Below are positions 12,767 through 24,487 of a stretch of 64,000 nucleotides of DNA, piece by piece (the stretch's first letter is position 1; every line of letters begins with the position of its first letter). Below the pieces are notes generated by a model. The model did no database searches. It saw only the letters and a list, made by a program, of their open reading frames with translations, and was not told the origin of the DNA. The stretch comes from Asterella californica (lineage: Eukaryota > Streptophyta > Marchantiopsida > Marchantiales > Aytoniaceae): contig JAYKYS010000007.1 in assembly GCA_036924285.1 (NCBI GenBank), forward strand, positions 4,030,001 through 4,094,000, in the 5' to 3' direction. The position numbers and the translations under genes are program-made.

Positions 12767-13879
12767 TTCGAGAATTAATTCTCCAGCTAACGATATCAAA
12801 TCTTGATTTTATATTCAATTTTGTACTATTTGAACTATAACTATTGATAAAGCAGAAGAGAAGTAACAAGGAACTTTAGTTAAAGTTAAAAGGTGTTAAT
12901 ATCACAAACAAAAACGATTACATAACATAGAAATTTTATTCCAACATTGTGAAAATTCAGTATTACTTCCTCTGGTGATAGTGGAGCAAACATAATGTTA
13001 AACAACTTATTCACAATAAAAAATTTAAATAAATCAAAAAATAACATAAAAAGTGAGATAATAGAACTCTCATGTTTCATAAAACACCAGCAACCGTTGA
13101 GGTCATGACTTGGGACGAACATATCATAAAATATAGGGTCTTAAACGATGCATCCAACACACATAGCAGTCCAATCATATGTGATGTATTTCTGGGTCCA
13201 GGTTCACAAATGATGGTCTAACATGTCATCTCGTCCCTAGTCTTGTCTCAATCATTGGATCGATCTTAAATCCACACGTCCAAGTCTTGACCAAAACGTG
13301 TTTTGGTATTGGTCCAGTCATCACCACATACTCGCAGAGTCTATCTGCTGAACCATGGGGTCAGGTGACTCGTCTTGGCTCATCTAGGCATCGAGCCTCC
13401 TCATATATACTTCAGAGGATTAGCGACCCGACCCTCCTCTTTGATCTTTGAGAATTATATCACAAAGTGATCACTAGGTCGATCATAATTCTTAGCTCCA
13501 ATGTCAATTCAAGGAGTTCTTGGTATCATTGGAAAGCACTCACCGAGACTTTTCTAATGATTTCTCATTCGTCTCAAGATCTTACGTGAAGCTCCATCCA
13601 CGACCTCAAATGTCATTAGAGCTTGAACACTTGACAATTTTTTTTAGAAAAGCGCGATCTAGTGCCAGACTGAGATCATGTGGTCAGATCAGTGTCCGAC
13701 CAGCAACCGTCTATGCTAGACCCACGTCTGGATCCACATCTCAGACTTGCTTCTTATATCAATGTTTGTCTAGGGTCTCTTTGGGATAGACCCCTACGTC
13801 CTTATCCAATGTTTGAACCTTGGTTCAGGAAACCACTTAAGGTTCATTTGTTCTTGACTTTCCGACCAAATCATTAAGT
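12767..13879. other. region upstream of LINE copy 2, unassigned
   Basis: Frames at 13,520-13,789 and 13,680-13,877 overlap and are not recognisable proteins. The stretch may contain the decayed 5' part of the LINE-type element, because the reverse-transcriptase reading starts just after it, but I cannot show this directly. Confidence 0.35.
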
Positions 13880-16030
13880 TTTACTCGTAACATTCACAAC
13901 TTGGTGCAAGTTCGCTAGGGTTTTGTTTTTCGCGTCTACACCCAATCTTGAGATTGAGGTTCGCAATATTTCGCATTTTGGCTCTTTTGAACATCCATCA
14001 TGATTGGATTGTCTTACAAGTAGACATGAAAAATACTTTTAATAACATTTTTACGCTTCCATCTTTTTGGAGCTTATGGATGACGGTGGATCTCTAGTGA
14101 GTCTCGTGCTCTTCGTGCGATCATTCTATGGTTCTTCCTCCTCTCTTGTTTATCAATAGGATTCTTTAATAGATGAGGTTATAGTCATCAACTGCGCTAT
14201 AGGTACTCGTCAAAGAGACTCTTTGGATGGACCTCTCTTTGTCTTAGCTCACTATAAGGCTCTTTCTCGGTCACCATCACTCTTGCTCCATGTTGTATTT
14301 TTCCATCTCTAACTAATGACATGCATATCGTAGGTCCGATGGATCAAGTTTATGATGTCTTTGATCACTTTGTCTTTCATTGGTCTTGGTAGGATTGAGA
14401 GTGAAGATGTAAAAGTGTAAGTATATCATCGGACCTCTAGCTCTCAAATTTGTTACACCTAGATATTGTTTACATATGCTCGGAGTGCATGTGTGCTCAG
14501 AAGACTTTGTCTCTTGGTTCTTAGATGTTACATTGACGGAAGATGTTTTGCATATTGAGGACTTTCTTAGGTTAGAGGACCACTAGGTTGCCTTTGATAT
14601 CCTTTCTTCTTCCATAGCAAGTCGTCTGAGTTATTTATTCCGCACAGTACCTCCATCTCATATCTTCATCTCACGTTATAGAGAGTTTGATAGGAGGATC
14701 ATGGAGATCTTTCACGGAGACCTTTGAGTATATGGAGGGACCTCTTGCATGAGGAACACATCATTGTCAATATCATATAGCGAGGTGAGCTTGCTATCTA
14801 TGGATGAGATTCCTCTAGTGGTTCTTTTTAGTTAGTTGGACCCTCTCAACACCTTGGCTTTGTTGTCATTTCTCGTGCGAGATAGGTCTATTCAAGAGAG
14901 CTTTATGATTGAGACGGAGGACGGTTCTTATCCACTACAGATGTATCTCCGTGAGCAAGAGACACTTTGACTCTTGATGCACGTGAGACACATCCTTGAT
15001 TCGATATCTCAGATCCTGATTGTTTTGCGGAATGCAGTCTTTTCTTACGGGGTAGCACTTCCAGCAGTTCGTCATGCACCCTTAGTTGATCCTTTCATCT
15101 CACTAGATACTAGAGCTCAACTTCATTCTTGTTCAGGCAAAGACGTAGACTCTTCGTTCATAGCTTGACCTTGCATTAGAGAGTTTTGACTTCATCAACT
15201 ATCTTTTTCATGATCTCAGCTTGGTCCAACCTATTGCTTTAGCATTGTCCACATGCAAATGTGGTGTCTCTTTTGACATCTCGGATCGACACCTAACCCG
15301 TTGTCTTCACGACAGAGAGCATATAGTCACTCCATGATGTCATCATGGAAGTTGTGTTTGCATAGCACGGGAGAGCGATTACATGACATGGAGAGAGTGG
15401 ATGTGTCCTTCATATGAGAAGGTCAATGAAGGCTGACTTATACATGATGAGGGAAGATCATGTTTTAGTGGCAGATATGGTTGTCATTGATCCGATATTG
15501 TACTCGATGATAGCACAAGTGACACATATTCCTCAGGATGAGCTGCAAGCGTAACGGCAACACTGAAGGTGATAAAGTACAAGAGTATGCAAGAGGGACA
15601 TCACTTCAACCCCTCTAGTCTTGGATATATTGATCGTCAGTCTCAAAGTTTGATGTTTTTATTCGAGATTGTGTTAGAGCTTACAATGATAGACATCAAG
15701 TGTACCACTTTCTCTTTTGTTTTGCACTACGTTCTTTAGATATCTTGTTTTTGTTGCTCTACATATAGTTTTAAAAGACGGGGTCCATCAAATAGCAATT
15801 GCAATAGATGATGCCACTTCTTGTGCACCTTTGTATGCAAGAGTTTTGATTTACCGATGTGTGATTTGAAAAATGATGTGTGATTTGAAAAATGATGTAT
15901 GATTTTAGAGCTAGAGATAGCGAGGCTTAACCACGATTTTCTCTTCCTCTTTGGGGTGTTGGTTGCTTGGTCCTTCTGGTACCTCTTTCCTTTGTACGGC
16001 TTGATGAGATCGATATTCATTGCGCTGCGA
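13880..16030 (+). mobile_element. LINE-type retroelement, copy 2 (longer, broken)
   Basis: This copy keeps the catalytic half of a reverse transcriptase that copy 1 (2,505-4,185) has lost. In order, in frames broken by stops and shifts, I read: VDMKNTFNNI near 14,020-14,055; AIGTRQRDSLDGPL near 14,197-14,240, which corresponds to the conserved RQGDPLG box; a ruined YxDD-like region near 14,310-14,340; a segment with EDFVSWFLDVTLTEDVLHIE (about 14,490-14,560); then RLSYLFRTVPPSHIF (near 14,625-14,670). The C-terminal Cys/His-rich tail follows (15,240-15,530), with the 3' untranslated part to about 16,030. The RLSYL...RTVPP region and Cys/His tail are typical, from memory, of R2-like non-LTR elements. 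The RT box changes and stops mean it is inactive. Confidence 0.7.
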
Positions 16031-16487
16031 TTCTTCTCTGCTAGTCTCTAAGTTTCCGGTTCCTAAGTACTTGCCGTTTGATTGGATCTGGCATTGTGCC
16101 ACTAATCTAAATGTAAAATCTACAAGATTACCGAGAAGATCTTTGTAATCTTTTAGATTTTGGAATCTGCATCGGAGATTACCTGTTTGGAGGAAATGCG
16201 TCAAGAAATGATAGCACATTTGAAATGGTTAAATATTTTAGTGCGTCTTGCCTCCCCTTTCTATATATTTCTTTTCCTTTAAAATCTCAGCAACCATGCA
16301 TATTATTCCAATCCAGCTCGGAGGAGAAAACATGCAGAGGTTTAATTTATACCTTTGAAGAAGGATTTGGATATAAACGAAAATGAATAAGCTTTTTATC
16401 CATTGTAAAAGAGATATCTTATGCTAAAGTTAAGTTGCGATGGAGAACAACACCACTAGTCCATTGTCTAGTTTAACATCCTAGTGT

Positions 16488-16713
16488 CCATGGGCCCTTT
16501 TCGGTTCGATACCTCTGTGTCTCGGTCGCTACACCTCTAACTTGTCCCTTTGGGAGCCCCCCGCCTTGCATAAAAATATCATGTTATGGTGGGTTGTTTC
16601 TCCATGGGTGGTGGTGTAGGGCTTGGACCTCGGTCGTCCTTTTTATCCAAGGTTTTCTAATTAATTAAAACCGCGGGCGTACCGTCTCCTTTCTTCAAAA
16701 ATAAATAAATAAG
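16488..16713 (+). mobile_element. SINE-like element with target-site duplication
   Basis: The segment is flanked by the direct repeat TCCTAGTGT at 16,479-16,487 and 16,714-16,722. It contains GGTTCGATACC near its start, a good pol III B box, and ends in an AAATA-rich tail (16,697-16,712). Flanking duplication, B box and A-rich tail together suit a SINE. No clear A box precedes the B box inside the duplication-bounded segment, so a 5' truncation or a different boundary is possible. Confidence 0.45.
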
Positions 16714-16722
16714 TCCTAGTGT

Positions 16723-18362
16723 AAAGTCGAAATATAATAACTATAGTTAACAAAGAGCTATGCTTGCCATGGGACTACGAGTTCATGCAATTGATTAGAT
16801 CTTAACTCCTCTCCTTTCCAGGTTTCACAATCCCTTCGTCGGTCATTCTCCGTTTCTAACCGTTATCTAATACGACAAAATATGACATAGGACAAAAATG
16901 TTTTTTCTTGTTTTCTTCTCGCATTGACATATGTCAACGTACAGTAACCATTCATAAATTGTGCGTTCAAGACTTTTCCAAGTTTAAATTGTTTTAACCT
17001 TACAGATCTTAGTTATAACCTGTCCACTAAATCTCCCCTCTCCTTCCAGAAGGTGATTTCTGATTTCTGTTTTGCTGTAAAGTGGTCCATGGATAAGTGC
17101 AAGGCGTCGGTAAAAAACTAATTCGGTTACACTTATACAGATTTGGTATTTATGCATTTATGCAACCTTGCACAATTTAGAAGCTCTATAAGTTCACGTT
17201 TTCAAATTTTGCACTCATGTACAGTGAACTAACATACGGTTTGTGATATTCCTGTTTGCTGCTTTGCACGCTGATAAGATTCTTTTTTCCAGAGCAAATT
17301 CTTATCAACCAAAAGTATCAACTGCAATTTTGGTTGATGAGATGAGTACGTACAATGAATTTGACGCGGATAGTGAATTGTCCTAGAAATAATGTCAAAC
17401 TCACTGGATAAATACATTTTGTATCTTGTAAGCTCGTAAGCGACATACTTTGACAAGTGAAATACCGCATCTATAAAAAATTTACACTTACATAAGCCTA
17501 CTGGTTATGAAAATGATGCACTTAACCAGAAGTGAAATATTGCATATGTATTACAACCATAGAGAGTTTAAACTTGCGTGGAGTGCACTTACGCAGGGAG
17601 GACTGTATTCTTCTTCCTTCCTATAAGTTGTTTCTCATTAACAATAAACTGTTACCAAAAAAGTAAAATTTTCTTTTGAAGTTCTACTTATTTTCTTTTC
17701 CTCCTCCTCGCTGATGAGGTAGGAGGGATGCATATTTTGTCAGGCCAAAAGTGTACTTTGGATACATATTTAACATACAGAATTATACATATCACTTTTC
17801 CATGTTCATATGGAGGAGGTATTACTACATGCTTCATTTTTGACCTAATCTTCCTCTTGGAAAGGTTGGTCATAAATGTATTATATATTTTTAGTATATT
17901 TTTATTCATAGAAGAGGACAGCTTTTATGCGTGTTTTCACGAGAATGATTGTCTTTATTGTTTTAGAGAAAATATGTTCACCCCCTCGCCTAATACACTT
18001 GGCCATTCGAGAAATGATCCTAAACTCTCGCGGTAGGGTGAGGTAGCTTTGGTTAAAAGTCAAAGAATGTTATTTTCCTATGAAAATACTTAAATGGATG
18101 AAAATATACACATGGAAAATTATAAATATTTCTCATCATCACATCATATTCTGTAGCAAAATATGTAGCAAGTAGGAAAATATTCTTATTTTCATTAAAA
18201 GGAAAAACGAAATACTCGAAATGACTGAAAACATTGATTAAAATTGCCAAATACTACATTAGCTGGTTTATAATAGTCCCTACTTTTAGTAGACTTCTTT
18301 CTGTTTCTAAACCTCTTGTCAACAAACTGCGCTATGGAATTGCAGGGCTATGCATTCAATGT
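16723..18362. other. intergenic sequence, nothing recognised
   Basis: Overlapping short frames on both strands near 17.7-18.25 kb are rich in Phe/Ile/Tyr, as expected from AT-rich DNA. I found no gene or structured RNA that I can support. Confidence 0.4.
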
Positions 18363-18725
18363 CCTTCCCCACGGACTTGTACAGCGAATTTTGTTTCCTC
18401 TTATCATAAAATGTTTAAATTATTATAAAAATATATTATAATATGTCATTATAGAAAAATAACAATTAAAAAAAATCAATAGTAAGTAAATAAATAAATA
18501 ATTATCTTAAGTAATAAATAACATACGTTAACCAGTCTTGGAGTAACAAATTGATCTAGATATAAACCATAAGTGAAGACCGAGCTGATGCCTTGCTGAG
18601 AGTATAACTCAAGACACAGGAATTCTCAGAATGCGTCATTATGTGAGGACCTTAATTTATGTTCTACCTTTTTCCGCCGATGGGTTTAGAACATAAGTTA
18701 ATATACACCTCATGTATGTACACAT
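18363..18725. repeat. hairpin-module dispersed repeat, copy 2
   Basis: Module order: CTTCCCCAC...ACTTGTACAGCGAAT at the left; an AT-rich stretch; ACCAGTCTTGGAGTAAC; GATATAAACCATAAGTGAAGAC; a TTGCTG...AGTATAA block; an imperfect palindrome TTAATTTATGTTCTA / TAGAACATAAGTTAA (about 18,652-18,702); and ACACCTCATGT at the right end. The same order is repeated immediately downstream (18,737-19,030), which defines the unit. There is no coding capacity. Confidence 0.6.
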
Positions 18726-18736
18726 CTCACATATAT

Positions 18737-19030
18737 TCTTCCCCACAACCTTGTATAGTGAATTTCATTTTCTCTTATCAAAAAATATGTAAGTGTTATA
18801 AAAATATATTTTAATAAATTATTATAAAAAATATAAAAATATAAAAGATATATTTTAACAAGTCTCGGAGTAGCTGACTGATCCAGATATAAACCATGAG
18901 TGAAGACGGGGCTGCTGCGTTGCTGGAGTATAAATCAGAGACTTCATTCTAGAAGAACATTAATTTATATACTAGCTCTTCTCACCAAACAGATCAGAAT
19001 ATAAATTACACCTCATGTCTCTTTTTAATT
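18737..19030. repeat. hairpin-module dispersed repeat, copy 3
   Basis: This is a second adjacent unit with the same modules: CTTCCCCACAACCTTGTATAGTGAAT, an AT-rich stretch, AAGTCTCGGAGTAGC, GATATAAACCATGAGTGAAGAC, GCGTTGCTGGAGTATAA, a TTAATTTATAT palindrome (imperfect) and ACACCTCATGT. A perfect 10-bp hairpin CACCTCATGT / ACATGAGGTG follows at its right edge (about 19,012-19,043). Direct adjacency to copy 2 makes the pair a diverged tandem repeat. Confidence 0.6.
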
Positions 19031-19289
19031 GTACATGAGGTGAATAAGCACCGAAACTGTACACTTCGCGAGGGAAGGGAAACTACACAAGCGGGGAAAG
19101 CGCGAAGAGGCGGGCAAGGTCGCGGGGGAAGCACGGTGAGATTATTTTAATTAATGATTAACTTAATTTTTAATTAAAAATTTTTATTTTTGGACGTATC
19201 TGGAAAGAGAGAGAGTAAGAGATAACTCATAAACGTTGACCTCAATGCTGTACTTCGAAACATACAAGTCCGAGACACACCGCTCATTA

Positions 19290-19440
19290 ATCTTCTCATA
19301 TACATTAGATTTAATTTAATACTTAATCCTTTCGGCAGAAAAGGTTAGATATTAAATTAAACCCCTTGCATATTTGCCTTTGAAGATGGAGGAGGTGAAT
19401 AAGCAAGGAATGTCCACATCGTACATTCCTTGCTTATCCT
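19290..19440. repeat. hairpin-module dispersed repeat, partial copy 4
   Basis: Only the right-hand modules are present: the near-palindrome TTTAATTTAATACTTAAT...ATATTAAATTAAA (about 19,309-19,361), then CCTTGCATATTTGCC and GGAGGTGAATAAGC. It leads directly into a perfect 15-bp hairpin, 19,399-19,413 with 19,423-19,437 (ATAAGCAAGGAATGT and its complement) around nine bases. Confidence 0.5.
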
Positions 19441-19900
19441 CACTATTTACAACTCATGAATGTACACCTCCTCTCCTCACCCTCACCTTCTGTACAAGAA
19501 GTGAATATCCTCCCACAAAGTTCACTGAAAGTGAACATAATGACGCGCCAGTAAATACTGAAAATGACTGTGAAGTTAAAGTTAAATACAACGCCAAACT
19601 ATTTAATTCAATGCTTTGTCGTCTAGCGGGCTCGTTTTCAAACCGACGGTTAGATTGTGCACATTCAATATATTATGTATGCAATAAATTACGTAAATGC
19701 ACCGCATAAATGCCTGGACTCCACAATGGGAAGAACGGCCGGATCGCATTCAACAGCTCAGACCGAACGGGTTTTGGAGACATTCGGTTTATTCATTGCA
19801 ATGAAGAGTCACGTCGGGAATCCGTCACCGGCAGCGGTTGACTACAGTATCCGTGTAAAGCGTCGGGTGTTCTGGTCACCCGAGGTGAAAAAGATACAGG

Positions 19901-20185
19901 AGGTAAAAGGAAAGAACAGTACCTGGTACCGGAGGATAGCGACCGGAAGATCGTTTCGAAGCTTCCGTAAATAGCCCCGCTCAGGTTTATGCCGACTGTA
20001 ACGTGAAGACATACCCGTTCCTGGAAAGGCAAAAATTGAAGAAGACGGAAGGTAAAAGGAAAGAACGGTACCTGATACCGGTGGACAGCGACCGGAAGAC
20101 CGTAGGATAAGCACCCTCGGATTTATACCGACGGTAACGTGGATAGTTCCTCGAAAGCCTAAAGGTTCATGTGGTTCGGCTGTAA
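19901..20185 (+). repeat. tandem duplication of coding-like sequence, 149-bp period
   Basis: Unit 1 starts at 19,901 and unit 2 at 20,050, both with AGGTAAAAGGAAAGAAC. Both continue with a TACC-rich stretch, an AGCGACCGGAAGA block and a TTTATnCCGACnGTAACGTG block. In one frame both units give GKRKE(Q/R)YL(V/I)P, then a DSDRK motif, so this looks like a decayed coding repeat. Stops interrupt every frame. It lies about 0.9 kb upstream of the hydrolase gene, and nothing ties it to that gene. Confidence 0.45.
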
Positions 20186-21079
20186 CTGATTCCAGTGAAA
20201 GTTCCGCATCTGACGATGACAGTACACCGCCACGTGGGTAGTGTATACACGCTTGCAAAACATAGCGACCTCGGAAACGTACCATAACCGTTCGATACAC
20301 ATCTAGGCGGCGTTGGAGCCAAAGTTTCCTCGTTTGAAAGCAAGTGCACCTGCGGAGAAGTCCCTTGATTCTGTCCAACGGCCAGTTTTACTTTACAACA
20401 ATGAGGGTCAATACCATACTTTTGCAAAACTAAAAGAAAAATATTTATCAATAATTTCCATTTTCCTCAATTTTAGTTGGAAAATATTTCTATTTTGATT
20501 TTAAAGTTTAGCGCCGGGCACACGTAGTACGATATATCCAGTTTGTACAAACTGGAAACCCCAGAGGCTCTCGTGGGCAGCGTGTTCGTTGAGAATTAAG
20601 AAGGAAGGAATGATGCCGTGCTTCGTTTCATACCCACGTTTCTGGTTTAAAAGTAGTGTGCACTCCGCAACGAAGTGGGACGGAGATGAGATTAGATTTA
20701 GATGACGAGAAGTCGTGAGAGAAAACTGGGGAAAACGTAACTTACGATAGGCTAGCGTATGCCGCGAATTCATAGTACTGTATTGCATATTCCATCCATA
20801 TACGCATAAGTAGGCCCCGACAACAACAACTGCTCGGGACATCCCAGAGGGGAGAGGAGATAAACGCAGAGAGATTACTAGGAGGTGGAGTAAGGGGGTG
20901 TTGGAGAAGTGAGGAGGAGGGGAAGACAGCAGAGGAGAACAGGGGAACAACAAAAGCCCGAGGAGGCCCGCGGATTAGAGGACGACGTAGAATTTGGAGT
21001 TTTCACGAGGAAACACTCAGAGGGGGGAACGGTATACCGGACGAGGAATTGAGGTGGATAGTTAACGAGATTGGAGGAA
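20186..21079 (+). other. upstream region and probable 5' UTR of the hydrolase gene
   Basis: No separate gene is seen. The last ~250 bases are purine-rich on the plus strand and run without a recognisable intron into the ATG at 21,080, so part of this is probably the 5' untranslated region. I cannot identify a TATA box or transcription start with confidence. Confidence 0.3.
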
Positions 21080-24000
21080 ATGGAAGTTATCGGGATGAAT
21101 CATCCCCGCCACCACCATCGTCAGCAAGCTGTTTCTGCAGCAGCCGCAGCGGTGATGGTTTCGAGCAGCAGCGGGAGCAGGAGGATTCCCTTTGTGAATG
21201 TGTTCGCTGCGACTAGGGAACTGACGTTTCCGGTTAGAGCAATGAGGACTTTGGCGTTTGCGATTTCTTCTCTGTTTTCGTTCATTCCCGTCTGGAAATT
21301 GTACCTCCCAGGCTATTGGTTGTCCAAGAGCGGGTTAGACTTGGGGTGCAGGCTGTTCAAGCAATCTAAATCAGGTGCAGGTTCTGGTGCTGCAGCTGCC
21401 ACTGCTGCTGCAGTGAAGGCTTATAACGAAGTGAACGACCCGCAGGTGAGACGAAGCCTAGCTCAAATTTCGCAACTTCTTGGAGGGCCGCTGTGCACGG
21501 AGGGTGGGGTCACTGAACGGCAAGTTCAATCGTTCGTAAACTCGCGGGGGCAGATCTTGTTCACTCAGTCCTGGATCCCTGCGAGCGGAGGGAGCATGAG
21601 GTGAGCGTATACCTTTCCTGATCCTTCGAGGCTAGATTTGAGTTTCAGTTTGTAGCAAACAGGTTTGGCTTTGAAAGCGCAGGTCGTACTGTAATGCGTT
21701 GAGAGTAGCCGCAGGGGGAGGGCTGGAAAGATTTCCTGGTTTGTGCGTTTCACGCACTTGGTGCACGTGTAGGTTTGGACATGGAGGTCGTCTATTGATT
21801 GCGATGGCCGAGTTACTAGGTCTGCACGTTTCTTCCAATTCCCCTCGTTTGACTACCACTGCCGAGGTCTTTCCTCCTAGGAGTTGGAACGCTGATTTGC
21901 AGGACGTCATAGTCACACCGACCTAAACTCTCCATTCATTTTAGTCGGACTCTAGATTCGTCCTTGTATGAGGCTCTTAATTCTTTCCCATGTTGAAGTC
22001 TACCACCTCCCAGCTTTGAGATTTCAAGCTTTTTGGAGCGGAATGGAAGTATAGTAGTGGTGGACTGATTGAGATAAACTGAGGTAGAGGATTCGGTTAA
22101 GCATATCTGCAGTCTCGCAAGTTGATGGGACATCAATGATCCTCGTTAAGGTGACGAGTTTGGAAATTTGCATGACACTGTCACTTCGGATTCGATTTTA
22201 TTTGGTGTGGCGAAGGCTGAGGAGATCTTCTAGGGGATATGCATCCCAAGGAAGGTGGGATTAATCAGGGTCTCACAGCCACTAGGGTTAAAGTTCTCGA
22301 CTGATTAGACGTCTAATTTCTCATCAGTTACTCATTGATTCTCCGTCTCTTTGGCGATGGCTGTGCAGAGGACTGGTAATACTTCTACACGGATTGAATG
22401 AGCACAGGTAAGGAGGAACCTTGTCAGATGCCATATAACTCGTGCAACCACTTCATTCTAGGAGGTTTTTGGTCTTCAACTCGCAATGGTCTTCCCAAGC
22501 TTTAGTCTCACGATGTGTGTGTACGTCATGTCCTGCAGCGGGAGATACGCCTATTTTGCAAGTCAATTGAATGCACATGGTTATGGAGTCTTTGGCATGG
22601 ACTGGATTGGTAAGGCGGATCTCTTTCGGATACGTTTATGGGCAGTCCGACGACGGAGGGCTGCTCGGTTCGGATGTTAATTGAAGTTCTTTCCAGCTTC
22701 CACTGGGAGCTTAAGCCATATGCTACCGTCTCCCTCGCGTGAGATTTTTCTGAATCCGCATTCACCTTGCTGTTCAGGTCATGGTGGAAGTGATGGACTA
22801 CACGGGTACGTGGAGTCGCTCGATTATGTTGTGCAGGATACGGTAAGCATGGAATTAGAATAGCTTGTAGCGCCATTCAAATCGCCGATTTTGACATGTT
22901 TAGTGACTTCATCTTGGCATGTCGTAATCCTCGCTTACGTTGTGTATACAAGTGGGGTTCGACTTTTACAAGATTCCTCTTCTACTTGATGTCCTGGATG
23001 GAACTTGTAGAATTGATTGATGAAGTAGGTCCGTATGGATTTTTGCTGTTAAGTTTGTTCCTTTCCCGGCGGTAAAATGGTTTGGGGTGCTTACACCTAG
23101 TTGGATGTCGCAGAAACTTTTCATAAAGCAAGTTACTGCCGAATATCCGAATGTTCCTATATTCCTATTCGGCCACTCCACGGGTGGTGCCATTGCCCTC
23201 AAGGTACTAGCTCTTCGGACAGATTTTTTCTCGTGCTTTTGGGTGAGCGGAATGTTACATCCGTTTAAGAGCGCAAGAATTCGTCCATTGGATGTGAACA
23301 TATCGAAATTGTTTGACTGCAGACTTCCGTCGTGGCCAGCAATGAGCCAATGCTGCAAGGAGTCGTCCTCACATCTCCTGCCGTGAGGGTGAAGCCTTCC
23401 CATCCTATAGTTGGGGTATGTCTCCTTTCCCTGTTGCTAGGTATCTTTGTAGCTTTTCAGTCTCTCTCACCTTTAAGAAGTGCTTTGAATGTGACCTGAA
23501 GCGGTTCATCGTCCATGGATGTCTGGACACAGTCCGGGGTATCAGCAGGATCTTGGTCATCGTCGCAGTGTGTTCTTCTTTTCTCCTGTTCGCTTCGTCT
23601 GGCCTTCAGGTCCCTTGTGCGTTCTCCACGAGGAGGAACGGGTGTCAGACTGGATAATAGGCTGTCGTTTTCCAGACGTGTTAGAGTTCGAAGTCCTCCA
23701 GGGCGAAGAGCAGAGATTGCTGCTCTTCCTCTCCCTGGAACGTTGAAAGTTGCATCAAGCCTTTCATGCCAGTGGTCCCGGAACTGCCTACGAAGGATTC
23801 TGTGAGTTGTGCATTGGAAGCCTACTCCAGATGACCATTGACTGACGAAATGCAGTCAACCTCTTAGATACTTCCAGATACTGTTTTTTGTCTTGTTTCT
23901 TCTCTCTGGAGTTTTGCCTCACTGCGTGCCGGTCTGACATGGAGATCTGGAAGGGGAGTGAAGAGTGCACGTGTAGACTAGCTGGACACAAAGTGGAAGT

Positions 24001-24487
24001 CCGTCACAACCGGTACTACCGGTAGCTGTATGGTCTAACCGGCCTTGATCTGACATGGCTTGTCGTACGCGACTGGCAGGCATTGGCTCCCTTGTTTTCT
24101 ATTCTTCTACCACGGTACCAGTTCAAAGGTGCGGCGCGATCGGGAGCAACAGTGTCGCGCGACCCGAAGGCATTGCTCGCCAAGTACAGCGACCCATTGG
24201 TATACACGGGCCCCGTCCGCATCCGCACGGGAACCGAGATTCTGAGACTGGGCGCCTTCTTGACGAAGAATCTGGAGAAAATTACGACGCCGTTCCTCGT
24301 CATGCACGGCTCGCAAGACCAGGTCACGGACCCTGAGGGATCGCGAGAGCTTTACATTCGAGCTTCGTCACTTCACAAGAGCATTCAGATATACGAAGGC
24401 CTTCTGCACGACCTGCTGTTCGAGTACGAGAAAGACGAAATCATTCGCGACATCATCCAGTGGTTGGACTCTCGGCTGCTACACTAG
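21080..24487 (+). CDS. alpha/beta hydrolase, plant monoacylglycerol lipase type
   Basis: Seven exons join without a frame break: 21080-21600, 22369-22407, 22539-22609, 22778-22842, 23114-23203, 23323-23415, 24080-24487. All introns are GT-AG, and the product is 428 residues. It should hydrolyse monoacylglycerols or lysophospholipid-like esters, releasing a fatty acid. Motifs: HGLNEH at 181-186 (oxyanion loop), DWIGHGGSDG at about 207-217, nucleophile elbow GHSTGG with Ser254, probable acid Asp373 in HGSQDQVTDP, and His403 in LLHDLLFE. The first ~150 residues are an extension with His-rich and Ala-rich runs and a hydrophobic segment at about 55-80, which could be a membrane anchor or targeting region. 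The first ATG (21,080) lies nine bases after the start of the open frame. Exon 2 is only 39 bp. By memory the protein resembles the Arabidopsis At5g11650-type MAGL branch. Substrate is not predictable from sequence. Confidence 0.93.

Noticed and set aside
19842..20378. 178-codon minus-strand frame
   Set aside because: It spans the tandem coding-like repeat in antisense, its content is repetitive, and it has no family resemblance.
20501..20953. 150-codon minus-strand frame upstream of the hydrolase gene
   Set aside because: Low-complexity Ser/Pro/Leu content mirrors the purine-rich leader on the plus strand; no motif.
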